A DNA stretch of 16,286 nucleotides from Lachnoclostridium sp. UBA1434 (GTDB taxonomy: Bacteria; Bacillota; Clostridia; Lachnospirales; Lachnospiraceae). The stretch's first letter is position 1. Each line of letters begins with the position of its first letter. The stretch is from positions 916-17,201 of the forward strand of contig DCTS01000002.1 of assembly GCA_002329645.1 (NCBI GenBank). Direction: 5' to 3'. The translations under genes and the position numbers were made by a program. Shown piece after piece: positions 1 through 7,404 of this stretch. The notes under the pieces are model-generated. The model was not told the DNA's origin. It did not search any database and saw only the letters and a program-made list of their open reading frames with translations.

Positions 1-52
1 CATAGACCAAATAAACACCCAGCAGTAAAATGATGATTCCTAAAACAATCAT
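1..52 (-). CDS. kdpF: KdpF, small subunit of the Kdp potassium pump (5' part only)
   Basis: The window edge cuts this gene after 17 codons. The visible protein begins MIVLGIIILLLGVYLVY, a single hydrophobic helix ending in the LVY pattern typical of KdpF, a roughly 25-30 residue peptide that stabilises the KdpFABC K+-transporting P-type ATPase in the membrane. A strong ribosome binding site (GGAGGG, 4 bases before ATG) fixes the start. It lies 11 bp after a small membrane ORF and downstream of kdpD and kdpE, so kdpA, kdpB and kdpC are expected just outside the window. The identification rests on a very short sequence plus context; the context makes it likely. Confidence 0.75.
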   Translation of the reverse strand, partial: MIVLGIIILLLGVYLVY

Positions 53-63
53 GATTTCCCTCC

Positions 64-162
64 TTACTCGCTTTTATCCACCTGCATCTGGCACCAGCCG
101 ATCAGCAGGATAATGGAACCGATACAGCCTGCCAACACTGCAAGCATGATACAATCCATCAT
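64..162 (-). CDS. 32-residue membrane miniprotein preceding kdpF
   Basis: A short ORF begins MMDCIMLAVLAGCIGSIILL and ends with a polar, charged tail (QVDKSE). It has one predicted transmembrane helix at about residues 4-24 and three cysteines (residues 4, 13 and 24). A very good Shine-Dalgarno sequence (GGAGGGAACC just before ATGATG) and tight 11-bp spacing to kdpF argue that it is translated. It is the first cistron after the terminator that ends the kdpDE transcript, so it would head the kdpFABC message. From memory, some other bacteria carry small one-helix ORFs just ahead of kdpF; this may be such a protein, but that is inference. Its function is unknown. A role as an extra small Kdp subunit or a leader peptide are both possible. 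Confidence 0.65.
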   Translation of the reverse strand: MMDCIMLAVLAGCIGSIILLIGWCQMQVDKSE

Positions 163-174
163 AAAGGTTCCCTC

Positions 175-194
175 CTCTCCGCTTTTCTGGAGAG
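175..194 (-). other. Inverted repeat in the kdp miniprotein leader
   Basis: The arms CTCTCC and GGAGAG are perfectly complementary over 6 bp with an 8-base loop. The second arm runs directly into the purine-rich ribosome binding site of the miniprotein. In the minus-strand mRNA such a hairpin could partly occlude the site. It is short and could be chance. Confidence 0.3.
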
Positions 195-241
195 AATCTT
201 ACCATATAAACCGTGAAGGTGCTCTTAACATTTCCGGGCAA

Positions 242-261
242 GGATTAAAAGCATATAAAGG
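242..261 (-). promoter_or_regulatory. Possible KdpE-binding box upstream of kdpF
   Basis: On the minus strand a T-rich stretch, CCTTTATATGCTTTTAATCC, lies about 80 bp before the miniprotein start and just after the kdpE terminator. It resembles the T-rich KdpE site of E. coli, a TTTATA element followed by a T-run. A response-regulator-driven promoter is expected here, because the terminator at 268-300 would separate kdpDE from kdpFABC. A weak -10-like TAAGAT lies downstream on the minus strand, with no convincing -35, as is usual for activator-dependent promoters. This is a by-eye match only. Confidence 0.3.
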
Positions 262-267
262 CCCGCC

Positions 268-300
268 AAAACAAAAAGCCGCCCGCAAAAGCGGACGGCT
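268..300 (-). terminator. Rho-independent terminator after kdpE
   Basis: Read on the minus strand, a 10-bp stem (AGCCGTCCGC / GCGGGCGGCT, one G-U wobble) with a TTTT loop is followed at once by TTTTTGTTTT. It begins 14 bp after the kdpE stop codon. It is a textbook intrinsic terminator and implies that kdpDE form their own transcription unit, with at most read-through into kdpF. Confidence 0.92.
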
Positions 301-314
301 CTGGAACGCAGAGT

Positions 315-1013
315 CTATTGACGGATCATCCTGTAACCAACGCCAATGTGGGTCTGAATATACCTGGGGGCAGATGGGTCACGTTCAATCTTTTTGCGCA
401 GGGTGGCCATAAAAACGCGCAGGGAAGGGATATCGGCGGCAAGGGCAGTTCCCCACACCTCTTTCAGGATATAGTTGTGGGTCAGCACCTTACCCGTGTT
501 TTTTGCAAGTACGCACAGGAGTTTGTACTCAATGGGGGTGAGGTGGATTTCTTTTCCCCCCATATAAGCGCATCCCGCCGCATAATCAATCCTTAATTCC
601 CCGTTCTGATACAGGGAGGACTGGGCCGGCTCGGCAGTCTGATCGGTTCGGCTGCGGCGCAGGGCCACGCGAAGCCTGGCCAGAAATTCATCAATGCTGA
701 ATGGCTTTGTCAGGTAGTCGTCTGCTCCAGCGTCCAGCGCATCCACCTTGTCCTGATCTTCGCTCCGTGCGCTTACAATAATAATGGGCACGCTGCTCCA
801 TCCGCGCACCTTGCGGATAATCTCCACACCGTCCATATCGGGCAGCCCCAAATCCAGAATGATAACATCGGGATTATAGGAGACGGCGTCCAGGAGCGCG
901 CCTGCGCCGTTTTTGGCGGTGTGGTACTGGTATTCCTGTGTATCCAGCGTGGTTCGGATTAAATTGGTGATGGCAGGGTCGTCCTCTACCACAAGAATTT
1001 TGGGCTTATACAT
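315..1013 (-). CDS. kdpE: KdpE, OmpR/PhoB-family response regulator of the kdp operon
   Basis: This 232-residue cytoplasmic protein has a receiver domain (about 1-120) and an OmpR-type winged-helix DNA-binding domain (about 135-230). Visible receiver residues are the acidic pair D11/D12, the phospho-acceptor D54 (ILDLGLPD), the switch residue S81 (VSAR) and K103 (LTKPF). The C-terminal part carries the expected LTPIEYKLL and RVFMATLRKKIE segments, ending in a GVGYRM wing. KdpD would phosphorylate it when K+ is limiting, and it would then activate kdpFABC. The ATG lies inside the end of kdpD (8-bp overlap), and its GGAGGAGGTG ribosome binding site is in kdpD coding sequence, so translation is probably coupled. 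Length is normal for the family. Confidence 0.96.
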   Translation of the reverse strand: MYKPKILVVEDDPAITNLIRTTLDTQEYQYHTAKNGAGALLDAVSYNPDVIILDLGLPDMDGVEIIRKVRGWSSVPIIIVSARSEDQDKVDALDAGADDYLTKPFSIDEFLARLRVALRRSRTDQTAEPAQSSLYQNGELRIDYAAGCAYMGGKEIHLTPIEYKLLCVLAKNTGKVLTHNYILKEVWGTALAADIPSLRVFMATLRKKIERDPSAPRYIQTHIGVGYRMIRQ

Positions 1014-3687
1014 TTTGAATTTTCACCTCCTCCAAGGGCAGTGTAAAAGAGAACACTGAGCCATGGGGCTGGTTGTCATGAACGGTAATAGACCCGCTGT
1101 GCGCCTCTACAATGGATTTGCACAGGCTTAAACCCAGTCCAAGGCCCCGGCGGCTGTCCGCCCCGGCGCTGCCGGTGTTCACTGTATAGAACATATCAAA
1201 CAGCCGTTGTTTGGCTTCGTCGGATATGCCCGGGCCGTTGTCAGCAATTTCGATGCGGACCATGCTGTTTTCCTTTTTTGCCGACAGGCAGATATCCGAA
1301 CCTTCAGGCGTATACTTGACGGCGTTGTTCACGATATTGATAATGACCTGTACGATCAGGCGGGCGTCCATATTGGCCATCAGCATATCGTCCTCAAGTT
1401 CTACGCGAATCTCGTGTTCCGCAGCCCTGCGATCCACATGGGAAAGCGCTTCATGGAAAATGTCGCCAATCATCTCTGCGTCCCGCCGCAACGGCAGGGT
1501 CCCGTTTTCGATTCGGGTGATGGAAAGCAGATTCTCCGTCAGATTGACCAGCCACATGGAATCGTCATAGATGGAACGGTACATTTCCTGTTTTCTATTT
1601 TCATTCAGAGAAACGCTTTTTTCCATCAGCATACCGGCGTTGCCGCTGATGGCGGTCAGCGGTGTGCGCAGATCGTGGGAAATGGCCCGCAGCAGGTTGG
1701 CCCGCAGCTGTTCACGCTGGGTTTCCATCTCGGCGGCCTGCTTTTCAGCGCGCAGTTTGCGGCGCTCCAAAATCAGGCCGCATTCGTCCAGCATGGCGAT
1801 CATCAGGTTTTTTTCAAAAGTATCCAACGGCGGATAAAACTTGGATGGTATGCCGACCACCGCCATGACCTCCTGATTGCCCCGGACGGACAGATACAGA
1901 TTTTGCGCATGAGAAAGGGTGCTGGTCGTAGCGCCCGCGTGCTTATCGTTTTTGGCGACCCATTCCGCCACCCCAAGCTCTTCGGCAGTCAGCCTGCCCA
2001 TGGTCTGTTCTGATTCAGAGGCTGGGACCGCATGAAATCGGAGCTGTCTATCCTTTTCCAGCAGTGCATACAACACTGGACGTCCCAGAAGAGATTGGAG
2101 CTGCTGCGCGGCAATCCGGATGATTTCCTGTTCGCTTTGGCCCTGCTGCATTTTTTGATTGCTACTCATCAGGAGTTCCATATAATAGGCCCGCTGGGAG
2201 GATTGCTTCGCCTGGCGTTTCACCCGAGTAGCAAGAGAGCAGGAAAGGAAACTTGCCAGGAACATCACCAGAAATGTAACGGGGTAGTTCGGATCAAACG
2301 CCCGCAGAGAAAACCGGGGCACCGTAAAGAAAAAGTTAAAGGAAACGACGCTCAGCAACGAGACAAGGATACCATAGAAATAACCATTCGTCCAAACCGC
2401 TGTGAGTAAGACGCCCAGCAGATAGACGATGATGATGTTCGCTTCACGCAGGCCGAGTTCATAAAACAAAAAACTGATCCCCGTAGCGGCAAGGGTGAGC
2501 AGGAGGGATTTCCCTAAATCCTTCCAATCAAATTTCTGTTCCGGTTTGCGAAGCAGTGCCCTTTTTTTCTTATATAGAGGTTGGACATCCGGAATGATAT
2601 AGACGTCCACATCCTCCATCCTGCTGGTAAGCCGGTCCACCAGCGGCTTGCTTTTCATAAAAAGGGATGCAGAGTGGTTTGTGCGCCCCAGCACGATTTT
2701 TGTGACGCCGCTTACCTTGGCATATTCGGCGATTTGCACAGCCGGGTCGTCCCCATACACGGTGGCGATCCGCGCTCCCAACTGTTCAGCCAGACGCATA
2801 TTGTCCCGCAGGCGTTTCAGGTTTTCGCCCTTCAGATCCCTGGTCTCGGGAGTTTCTACAAACAGCGCCGTGAATCCGCTGTGAAAGGCCTCAGCCATGC
2901 GGGCTGCCGTGCGGATCACCTTTGCGTTGGATGGCGCACTGGAAAGGCAGGTGAGAATGTGTTCCCCGGCTTTGGCGGCAGTCTCATTTTCCGCTTTCTG
3001 GGCTTTTTTGCTTAGTTGGTCAGCGGTGCGGCGCAGCGCAATTTCACGAAGGGCCGCCAGATTATCCCTTGTGAAGAAGTGATTCAAGGCACGGGAAGCC
3101 TGCTGCTTTTGGTAGACTTTTCCGGATTGCAGCCGCAGGATCAAGTCGTCCGGCTCGATATCCACTAATTCTACCTGGTCGGCGGAGTCAAAAATCGAAT
3201 CAGGGATACGCTCGCTGACGGCAATATGAGTGATGGAGGCCACCAGATCATTCAGGGATTCCAGATGCTGAACATTAACGGTGGTGTACACACTGATACC
3301 GGCTCGCAGCAGTTCCTCCACATCCTGATATCGTTTTGAATGGCGGCACCCGGCAGCATTGCTATGGGCAAGCTCATCTACCAGCAGGATATTGGGGCGG
3401 CGCTGTAAGGCGGCATCCAAATCCAGCTCCTTGAGGGAGATTCCCTTATATTCAACTATTTTTTCGGGCAGCTGTTCTAGCCCTTCCAGCAATGCCAATG
3501 TATCGGGGCGGGTGTGACGTTCAATGTAGCCCACAACAACGTCTATCCCTCTGTTTTGAGCCTGGTGAGCGGCCTCCAGCATAGCATAAGTCTTGCCGAC
3601 ACCCGCAGCATATCCAAAAAAGATTTTTAAATGTCCTTTTTGAAAAGCTCCTGGGCGGTATTGATTTTGCGCCTGATAATTTTCCAA
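1006..3687 (-). CDS. kdpD: KdpD, potassium-sensing histidine kinase
   Basis: This full-length 893-residue KdpD is a membrane sensor kinase that controls KdpE. Domains in order: the KdpD N-terminal ATP-binding domain with Walker A GYAAGVGKT (25-33) and DELAHSN (104-110); a universal-stress-like domain (about 245-370); four membrane helices (about 395-495); a GAF-like linker; the dimerisation domain with phospho-acceptor H671 in AISHDLRTPL; and the ATPase with N-box NNAVKYTP, G1 DNGPGI (about 816) and G2 GLGLGL (about 848). The start is TTG at 3687, preceded by GGGGAGGG with about 9-base spacing. The nearby ATG at 3695 is out of frame, so TTG is preferred. The gene is richer in G and C than the flagellar genes here. 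Its promoter is at 3738-3766. Confidence 0.96.
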   Translation of the reverse strand: MENYQAQNQYRPGAFQKGHLKIFFGYAAGVGKTYAMLEAAHQAQNRGIDVVVGYIERHTRPDTLALLEGLEQLPEKIVEYKGISLKELDLDAALQRRPNILLVDELAHSNAAGCRHSKRYQDVEELLRAGISVYTTVNVQHLESLNDLVASITHIAVSERIPDSIFDSADQVELVDIEPDDLILRLQSGKVYQKQQASRALNHFFTRDNLAALREIALRRTADQLSKKAQKAENETAAKAGEHILTCLSSAPSNAKVIRTAARMAEAFHSGFTALFVETPETRDLKGENLKRLRDNMRLAEQLGARIATVYGDDPAVQIAEYAKVSGVTKIVLGRTNHSASLFMKSKPLVDRLTSRMEDVDVYIIPDVQPLYKKKRALLRKPEQKFDWKDLGKSLLLTLAATGISFLFYELGLREANIIIVYLLGVLLTAVWTNGYFYGILVSLLSVVSFNFFFTVPRFSLRAFDPNYPVTFLVMFLASFLSCSLATRVKRQAKQSSQRAYYMELLMSSNQKMQQGQSEQEIIRIAAQQLQSLLGRPVLYALLEKDRQLRFHAVPASESEQTMGRLTAEELGVAEWVAKNDKHAGATTSTLSHAQNLYLSVRGNQEVMAVVGIPSKFYPPLDTFEKNLMIAMLDECGLILERRKLRAEKQAAEMETQREQLRANLLRAISHDLRTPLTAISGNAGMLMEKSVSLNENRKQEMYRSIYDDSMWLVNLTENLLSITRIENGTLPLRRDAEMIGDIFHEALSHVDRRAAEHEIRVELEDDMLMANMDARLIVQVIINIVNNAVKYTPEGSDICLSAKKENSMVRIEIADNGPGISDEAKQRLFDMFYTVNTGSAGADSRRGLGLGLSLCKSIVEAHSGSITVHDNQPHGSVFSFTLPLEEVKIQNV

Positions 3688-3737
3688 CCCTGCATCCCTC
3701 CCCGTCTGTTACAATAAATTTGTCCTCTAGGTAATTT

Positions 3738-3766
3738 ATTATAACATAAGAGACCTTGTTATGCCA
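3738..3766 (-). promoter_or_regulatory. Promoter of kdpDE
   Basis: On the minus strand a perfect -10 TATAAT (3743-3738) follows a poor -35 (TGGCAT, 3766-3761) at 17-bp spacing. The start site would be near 3731, giving a leader of about 45 nt to the kdpD TTG. The weak -35 together with the overlapping palindrome (3762-3777) suggests regulation. Confidence 0.6.
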
Positions 3767-3777
3767 TAAAGATGGCA
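3762..3777. promoter_or_regulatory. Palindrome overlapping the kdpD -35 (possible operator)
   Basis: TGCCAT-AAAG-ATGGCA is a perfect 6+6 bp inverted repeat with a 4-bp centre, placed exactly over the -35 element of the kdpD promoter. Its position fits a dimeric regulator. Which protein binds is unknown. The sequence does not resemble the T-rich KdpE box. Confidence 0.4.
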
Positions 3778-3837
3778 AGACTGACATTAAGACGAAATTA
3801 AGATACCCATGGGACATGAGGTGTAATTTACCCTTGA

Positions 3838-5394
3838 CAAATCTCTTTCCAGAAAAAAATCCTCAAAAAATATGCGCTGGACAGAGGATACACGAATATC
3901 CAGTTCTATATTGATGATGGCGTCTCAGGGACGACGTTTAACCGGGCCGGTTTCCAGAGCATGATTGCTGATGTGGAAACCGGGAAGGTCAAGCGGGTCA
4001 TTGTAAAAGATATGTCCCGTCTGGGCCGTGACTACCTGCAGGTTGGGATGTACACGGAAATTTTCTTCCCGGAGCATGATGTTCATTTTATCGCAGTTAA
4101 TGATGGGGTGGATAGCAACCAGGAGGATAATGAGTTCACTCCCTTCCGCAATATCATCAATGAGTGGTACGCAAAGGACACGAGCAAGAAAATCCGCGCC
4201 GTAAAGCGGTCAAAGGGAATGGCCGGCGAGCATATCGGCTCCCATCCTCCCTACGGCTATATGAAAAATCCTGAAAACAAGAAGGAATGGATCATAGACG
4301 AAGAAGCCGCCGATGTCGTGCGGGAAATCTTCCGGCTGTGTGTCGGGGGCTACGGTCCTACAAGGATCGCTCATATCCTGACAGAGAGGAAAATCCTCTG
4401 CCCTACATATTACGCATTGGAGAAAGGCGGAAAGCCACGGACTATGCTTCCTGCTGACAAATACACCTGGAATGGGCCGGTGGTTGCAAAGATACTGGAC
4501 CGGATGGATTATCTGGGGCATACAGTGAATTTCAAGACCCATGTAAAATCCTATAAAGTCCACAAGACCATCTATAACAGCCCTGACCAGTGGAAAGTCT
4601 TTGAAGGCACCCATGAGGCAATCATAGACAAGGAAACTTTTGAGATCGTCCAGAAAATCCGGGCAGGCAAACGGCGCCCTACAAGGATGGGAGAAATGCC
4701 GATGTTCTCTGGTTTGCTCTATTGTGCGGACTGTGGACGTAAGCTGTCCTTCCACCGCAAGGCTGACGAACCTGCCGAAAAGCACCATTATCTCTGCGAG
4801 AATTACCGCAGCAATACGATCAACTGTACTATGCACTACATCCGAAATGTAGTTGTGGAGCGGATCGTCCTTGAAAATCTGAAAGAGGTGATCCAGTATG
4901 TTTCCAACTATGAAGATGAATTTGTTCGGATGGTTATGGATTCCGATATGCGGCAGAGAAACCGTGAGTTGGCGCAGAAGAAAAAGCGTCTGGTGGAGAT
5001 ACAAAAACGGATCGGGGAATTGGATACCATTTTCCAGCGTATCTATGAGGACAATATCATTGGCAAACTTTCTGACGAGCGATTTATGAAAATGTCGAAG
5101 GGTTACGAGGATGAACAGCATACCTTGCAGACCGAGGCGAATGAAATCCAGAGCGAGCTCCAACAGGAAGAAAAGAAAAGCGTGGATGTAAAACGCTTCC
5201 TTGCCATTGTGAAGAAGTACACGGACCTGACCGAACTGACGCCTGAAATCCTCCGGGAGTTTATTGACAAGATTATTGTTCACGCTCCCGATAAGAGCAG
5301 CGGCAGACGGTTACAGGAAATCGAGATCATCTATAACCATATCGGAGAATTTGACCATTCAAAGGTCATTCTTTGGAAAGGAAATGCGGTATAG
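3838..5394 (+). pseudogene. 5'-truncated large serine recombinase (TnpX/TndX-like)
   Basis: The recombinase reading frame is open from just after a TGA at 3835 to the TAG at 5392-5394. It begins inside the catalytic domain, at QKKILKKYA, and continues with YIDDGVSGTTFNR, VKDMSRLGRDYL and IINEWYAKDTSKKIRAV. About 35-40 N-terminal residues are missing, including the YxRLSRD segment that carries the nucleophilic serine. The remainder is well preserved: the recombinase domain, a zinc ribbon (C255, C258, C279 and C289, counted from the ATG at 3961), a coiled coil, and a DUF4368-type C-terminus. The first ATG (3961) has no ribosome binding site. An intact version would excise and insert a conjugative or mobilisable transposon. 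This copy should be catalytically dead. It is the only plus-strand gene and lies between the kdp block and tsf. Confidence 0.88.
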
Positions 5395-5415
5395 CACCTA
5401 CAATGCCATACCGCA
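5385..5415. repeat. Inverted repeat spanning the recombinase stop codon
   Basis: TGCGGTAT (5385-5392) and ATACCGCA (5408-5415) are perfect 8-bp arms around a 15-base loop. The match extends imperfectly outward to GGA and TCC. There is no T-run on the plus strand after it. It could be an inefficient terminator for the recombinase gene or part of the original element end. Confidence 0.5.
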
Positions 5416-5445
5416 ATATCCTAAATCTAAAAAAACATCCTTATG

Positions 5446-5479
5446 AAACCCTTGAGAAATCAAAGGCTTTCGCGCCTTT
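5446..5479. repeat. Inverted repeats in the tsf 3' flank; weak terminator or recombination-site candidate
   Basis: Two overlapping inverted repeats are visible. One is imperfect: AAACCCTTGA (5446-5455), GAAA, TCAAAGGCTTT (5460-5470). The other is a 6-bp stem, AAAGGC (5462-5467) / GCCTTT (5474-5479), with a TTTCGC loop. Downstream of tsf (minus strand) the second hairpin is followed by a moderately T-rich stretch, with a run of seven Ts further on (5435-5429). It may terminate rpsB-tsf, but it is weaker than the kdpE terminator. The first repeat has the shape of a recombinase core site. Confidence 0.4.
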
Positions 5480-5503
5480 CAAACCGGAACTTCGCCGATG
5501 TAC

Positions 5504-6442
5504 TTACATTCCCATCTGCTTTGCTACTTCAGCCGCAAAGTCTTCCTGCTTTTTCTCGATTCCCTCTCCGGTCTCGTAACGAACAAATCCCTTGATGGTA
5601 ATGTTGGCTCCGTTTGCCTTTGCCACCTGTGCTACGTACTGGCCTACAGACTGTTTTCCGTCTTCTGCCTTTACGTACACCTGATCCAGAAGACAGATTT
5701 CCTTGAGCTCTTTCTTAATGCGGCCCTGGATCATACCCTGGATTACCTTCTCCGGCTTCTGGGACTCCTTCGGATCGTTCATGATCTGAGCCAGAAGAAT
5801 TTCCTTCTCATGGGCGATGTAGTCTTCGCTTACTTCAGCGTCGCTTGTGTACAGCGGCTTCAGAGCGGCTACCTGCATGGCCACATTCTTGGCCATCTCT
5901 TTGATCTCGTCATTTACTACGTCTGTCACAACGTCTACGAGAACACCGATTTTTCCTCCCATATGAGTATAGGAAGCTACGAAACCGTTCTCCTCTGTTA
6001 CCTGAACAAATCTTCTGATGTTCATGTTCTCGCCGATCACTGCGATCTGGGCTGCCAGAGCTTCGTTCACTGTCTTCGTGGTGTCAAACTTCCACGGCTC
6101 CGCGAGGAAAGCATCGATATCTGCTGCGGATGTCTCCATAGCCTGCTCTGCCACCTGTGCCACATATCCCTGGAACTTCTCATTCTTCGCAACGAAGTCT
6201 GTCTCTGCGTTTACTTCTACTGCTACAGCCTTCTTGCCGTCTTCAGATACCCGTACCATGGCGATACCTTCAGCCGCGATTCTGCCGGCTTTCTTCTGAG
6301 CGGTAGCCAGTCCTTTTTCTCTCAGCCATTCGATTGCCTTGTCCATATCGCCCTCTGTCGCTGTAAGAGCCTTCTTACAGTCCATCATGCCGGCGCCTGT
6401 CATCTCTCTTAACTCTTTTACCATTCCTGCTGTAATAGCCAT
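5504..6442 (-). CDS. tsf: Elongation factor Ts
   Basis: EF-Ts is the cytoplasmic guanine-nucleotide exchange factor that recycles EF-Tu. The N-terminal UBA-like domain (about 1-55) has the family signature VKELREMTGAGMMDCKKAL, and NAETDFVAKNEKF begins the core domain. The 312-residue length matches the long Firmicutes form with both dimerisation subdomains. The start has a GGAGG ribosome binding site 7 bases upstream. The gene follows rpsB after 33 bp, the classic rpsB-tsf pair, and is probably co-transcribed from the promoter at 7330-7358. Nothing looks abnormal in the coding sequence. Confidence 0.98.
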   Translation of the reverse strand: MAITAGMVKELREMTGAGMMDCKKALTATEGDMDKAIEWLREKGLATAQKKAGRIAAEGIAMVRVSEDGKKAVAVEVNAETDFVAKNEKFQGYVAQVAEQAMETSAADIDAFLAEPWKFDTTKTVNEALAAQIAVIGENMNIRRFVQVTEENGFVASYTHMGGKIGVLVDVVTDVVNDEIKEMAKNVAMQVAALKPLYTSDAEVSEDYIAHEKEILLAQIMNDPKESQKPEKVIQGMIQGRIKKELKEICLLDQVYVKAEDGKQSVGQYVAQVAKANGANITIKGFVRYETGEGIEKKQEDFAAEVAKQMGM

Positions 6443-6475
6443 TTTATTTTCCTCCGAAACTATATATCGTACAAA

Positions 6476-7225
6476 TTACTCTGCCAGGGGCTCTACCGGC
6501 GCTTCCTCGAATACTTCCTCACCGTCTGCAACTTCCTCTTCTGCTCCCTGCTTTGCCTCGATTACAGCGTCTGCCATCTTGGATACGATCAGTTTTACCG
6601 CACGGATAGCATCATCGTTGCCCGGAATTACGTAATCCAGCTCTTCCGGATCACAGTTGGTATCGCAGATACCGATCAGCGGAATGCCCAGGGTATGTGC
6701 TTCCTGCACGCAGATTCTTTCCTTCTTGGGATCTACTACGAAGATAGCGTCTGGGAGCTTCTTCATCTCTTTGATTCCGCCAAGGTTCTTCTGAAGTTTC
6801 TCCTGCTCTTTCTTCAGAGCGATTACTTCCTTCTTAGGAAGAACTTCAAAGGTTCCGTCCTCTTCCATAGCCTCAATCTCTTTCAGACGCTTGATTCTGC
6901 TCTGGATAGTCTTGAAGTTGGTCAGCATACCGCCCAGCCATCTCTCATTTACATAGAACATTCCGCATCTCTCTGCTTCCGTCTGCACTGCATCCTGAGC
7001 CTGCTTCTTAGTACCTACGAAAAGGATCGTGCCGCCCTCTGCCGTGATATCAGAAACTGCCTTGTAAGCCTCATCAACTTTTCCTACAGATTTCTGAAGG
7101 TCAATAATATAAATACCGTTTCTCTCTGTGTAGATGTACTCCGCCATCTTGGGGTTCCATCTTCTTGTCTGGTGCCCAAAATGAACACCTGCTTCAAGCA
7201 GTTGCTTCATTGAAATTACGTTCAT
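6476..7225 (-). CDS. rpsB: 30S ribosomal protein S2
   Basis: This is ribosomal protein S2, needed for binding S1 and mRNA on the 30S subunit. The protein begins MNVISMKQLLEAGVHFGHQT and carries the expected YIYTERNGIYIIDLQ and RWLGGMLTNFKTI segments. It ends in an acidic tail (EEEVADGEEVFEEAP...) common in Clostridia. Length is 249 residues. The chosen start has GGAGG about 5 bases upstream and matches the family's N-terminus. An in-frame opening continues to 7318, but those residues are not S2-like and lie in the mRNA leader. The gene is first in the rpsB-tsf operon. Confidence 0.98.
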   Translation of the reverse strand: MNVISMKQLLEAGVHFGHQTRRWNPKMAEYIYTERNGIYIIDLQKSVGKVDEAYKAVSDITAEGGTILFVGTKKQAQDAVQTEAERCGMFYVNERWLGGMLTNFKTIQSRIKRLKEIEAMEEDGTFEVLPKKEVIALKKEQEKLQKNLGGIKEMKKLPDAIFVVDPKKERICVQEAHTLGIPLIGICDTNCDPEELDYVIPGNDDAIRAVKLIVSKMADAVIEAKQGAEEEVADGEEVFEEAPVEPLAE

Positions 7226-7323
7226 ATTTACCTCCATTTGGTTATTATCCTCCGCATGCATCATGTCCGCGGCAAACCGAATAACGGCACCATGCAGCGA
7301 ATCAGCATACGTGTTCATTTAAC
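7226..7323 (-). other. 5' leader of rpsB
   Basis: A roughly 98-nt untranslated leader is implied by the promoter at 7330-7358. It contains a small CCGC/GCGG inverted repeat and a second GGAGG about 25 bases before the start codon, so alternative pairing of the two purine-rich sites is possible. Ribosomal protein leaders are often autoregulatory. I do not recognise a known motif here. Confidence 0.35.
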
Positions 7324-7329
7324 GTTGAG

Positions 7330-7358
7330 ATTATACCACATGAATTTACAAGTGGCAA
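7330..7358 (-). promoter_or_regulatory. Promoter of rpsB-tsf
   Basis: The minus strand shows -35 TTGCCA (7358-7353), a 17-bp spacer ending TGG, and -10 TATAAT (7335-7330). This is a near-consensus housekeeping promoter, as expected for a ribosomal operon, with the start near 7323. Confidence 0.88.
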
Positions 7359-7387
7359 GCAATTTTTTTCATGGCTCAATTGCGGCT

Positions 7388-7404
7388 CTGTTGCAAAGCA
7401 ACAG
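7388..7404. repeat. Perfect 7-bp hairpin upstream of the rpsB promoter
   Basis: CTGTTGC-AAA-GCAACAG forms a tight stem with a 3-base loop, about 30 bp upstream of the rpsB -35. It is not followed by a T-run on the minus strand, so it is a poor intrinsic terminator for the YceG-like gene. It sits at the edge of the degenerate 20-bp repeats. Confidence 0.5.

Noticed and set aside
113..412. Plus-strand open frame over the kdp miniprotein and terminator
   Set aside because: It crosses the kdpE terminator and the end of kdpE in antisense, and has no ribosome binding site or recognisable protein features.
3693..3695. ATG as the kdpD start
   Set aside because: It is out of frame with kdpD and directly abuts the GGAGGG sequence; the TTG at 3687 has correct spacing and frame.
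3834..3839. TTGACA as a -35 for the recombinase remnant
   Set aside because: The hexamer is perfect, but no -10-like sequence lies at 16-18 bp and the downstream gene lacks its start; probably coincidental or a leftover at the junction.
4210..5283. Minus-strand open frame (357 codons) across the recombinase
   Set aside because: It is the antisense shadow of a well-conserved recombinase frame, with no ribosome binding site and no recognisable domain.
7226..7318. Longer S2 protein starting at 7318
   Set aside because: The added residues are unlike S2 N-termini and fall in the transcribed leader; the ATG at 7225 has the good ribosome binding site.
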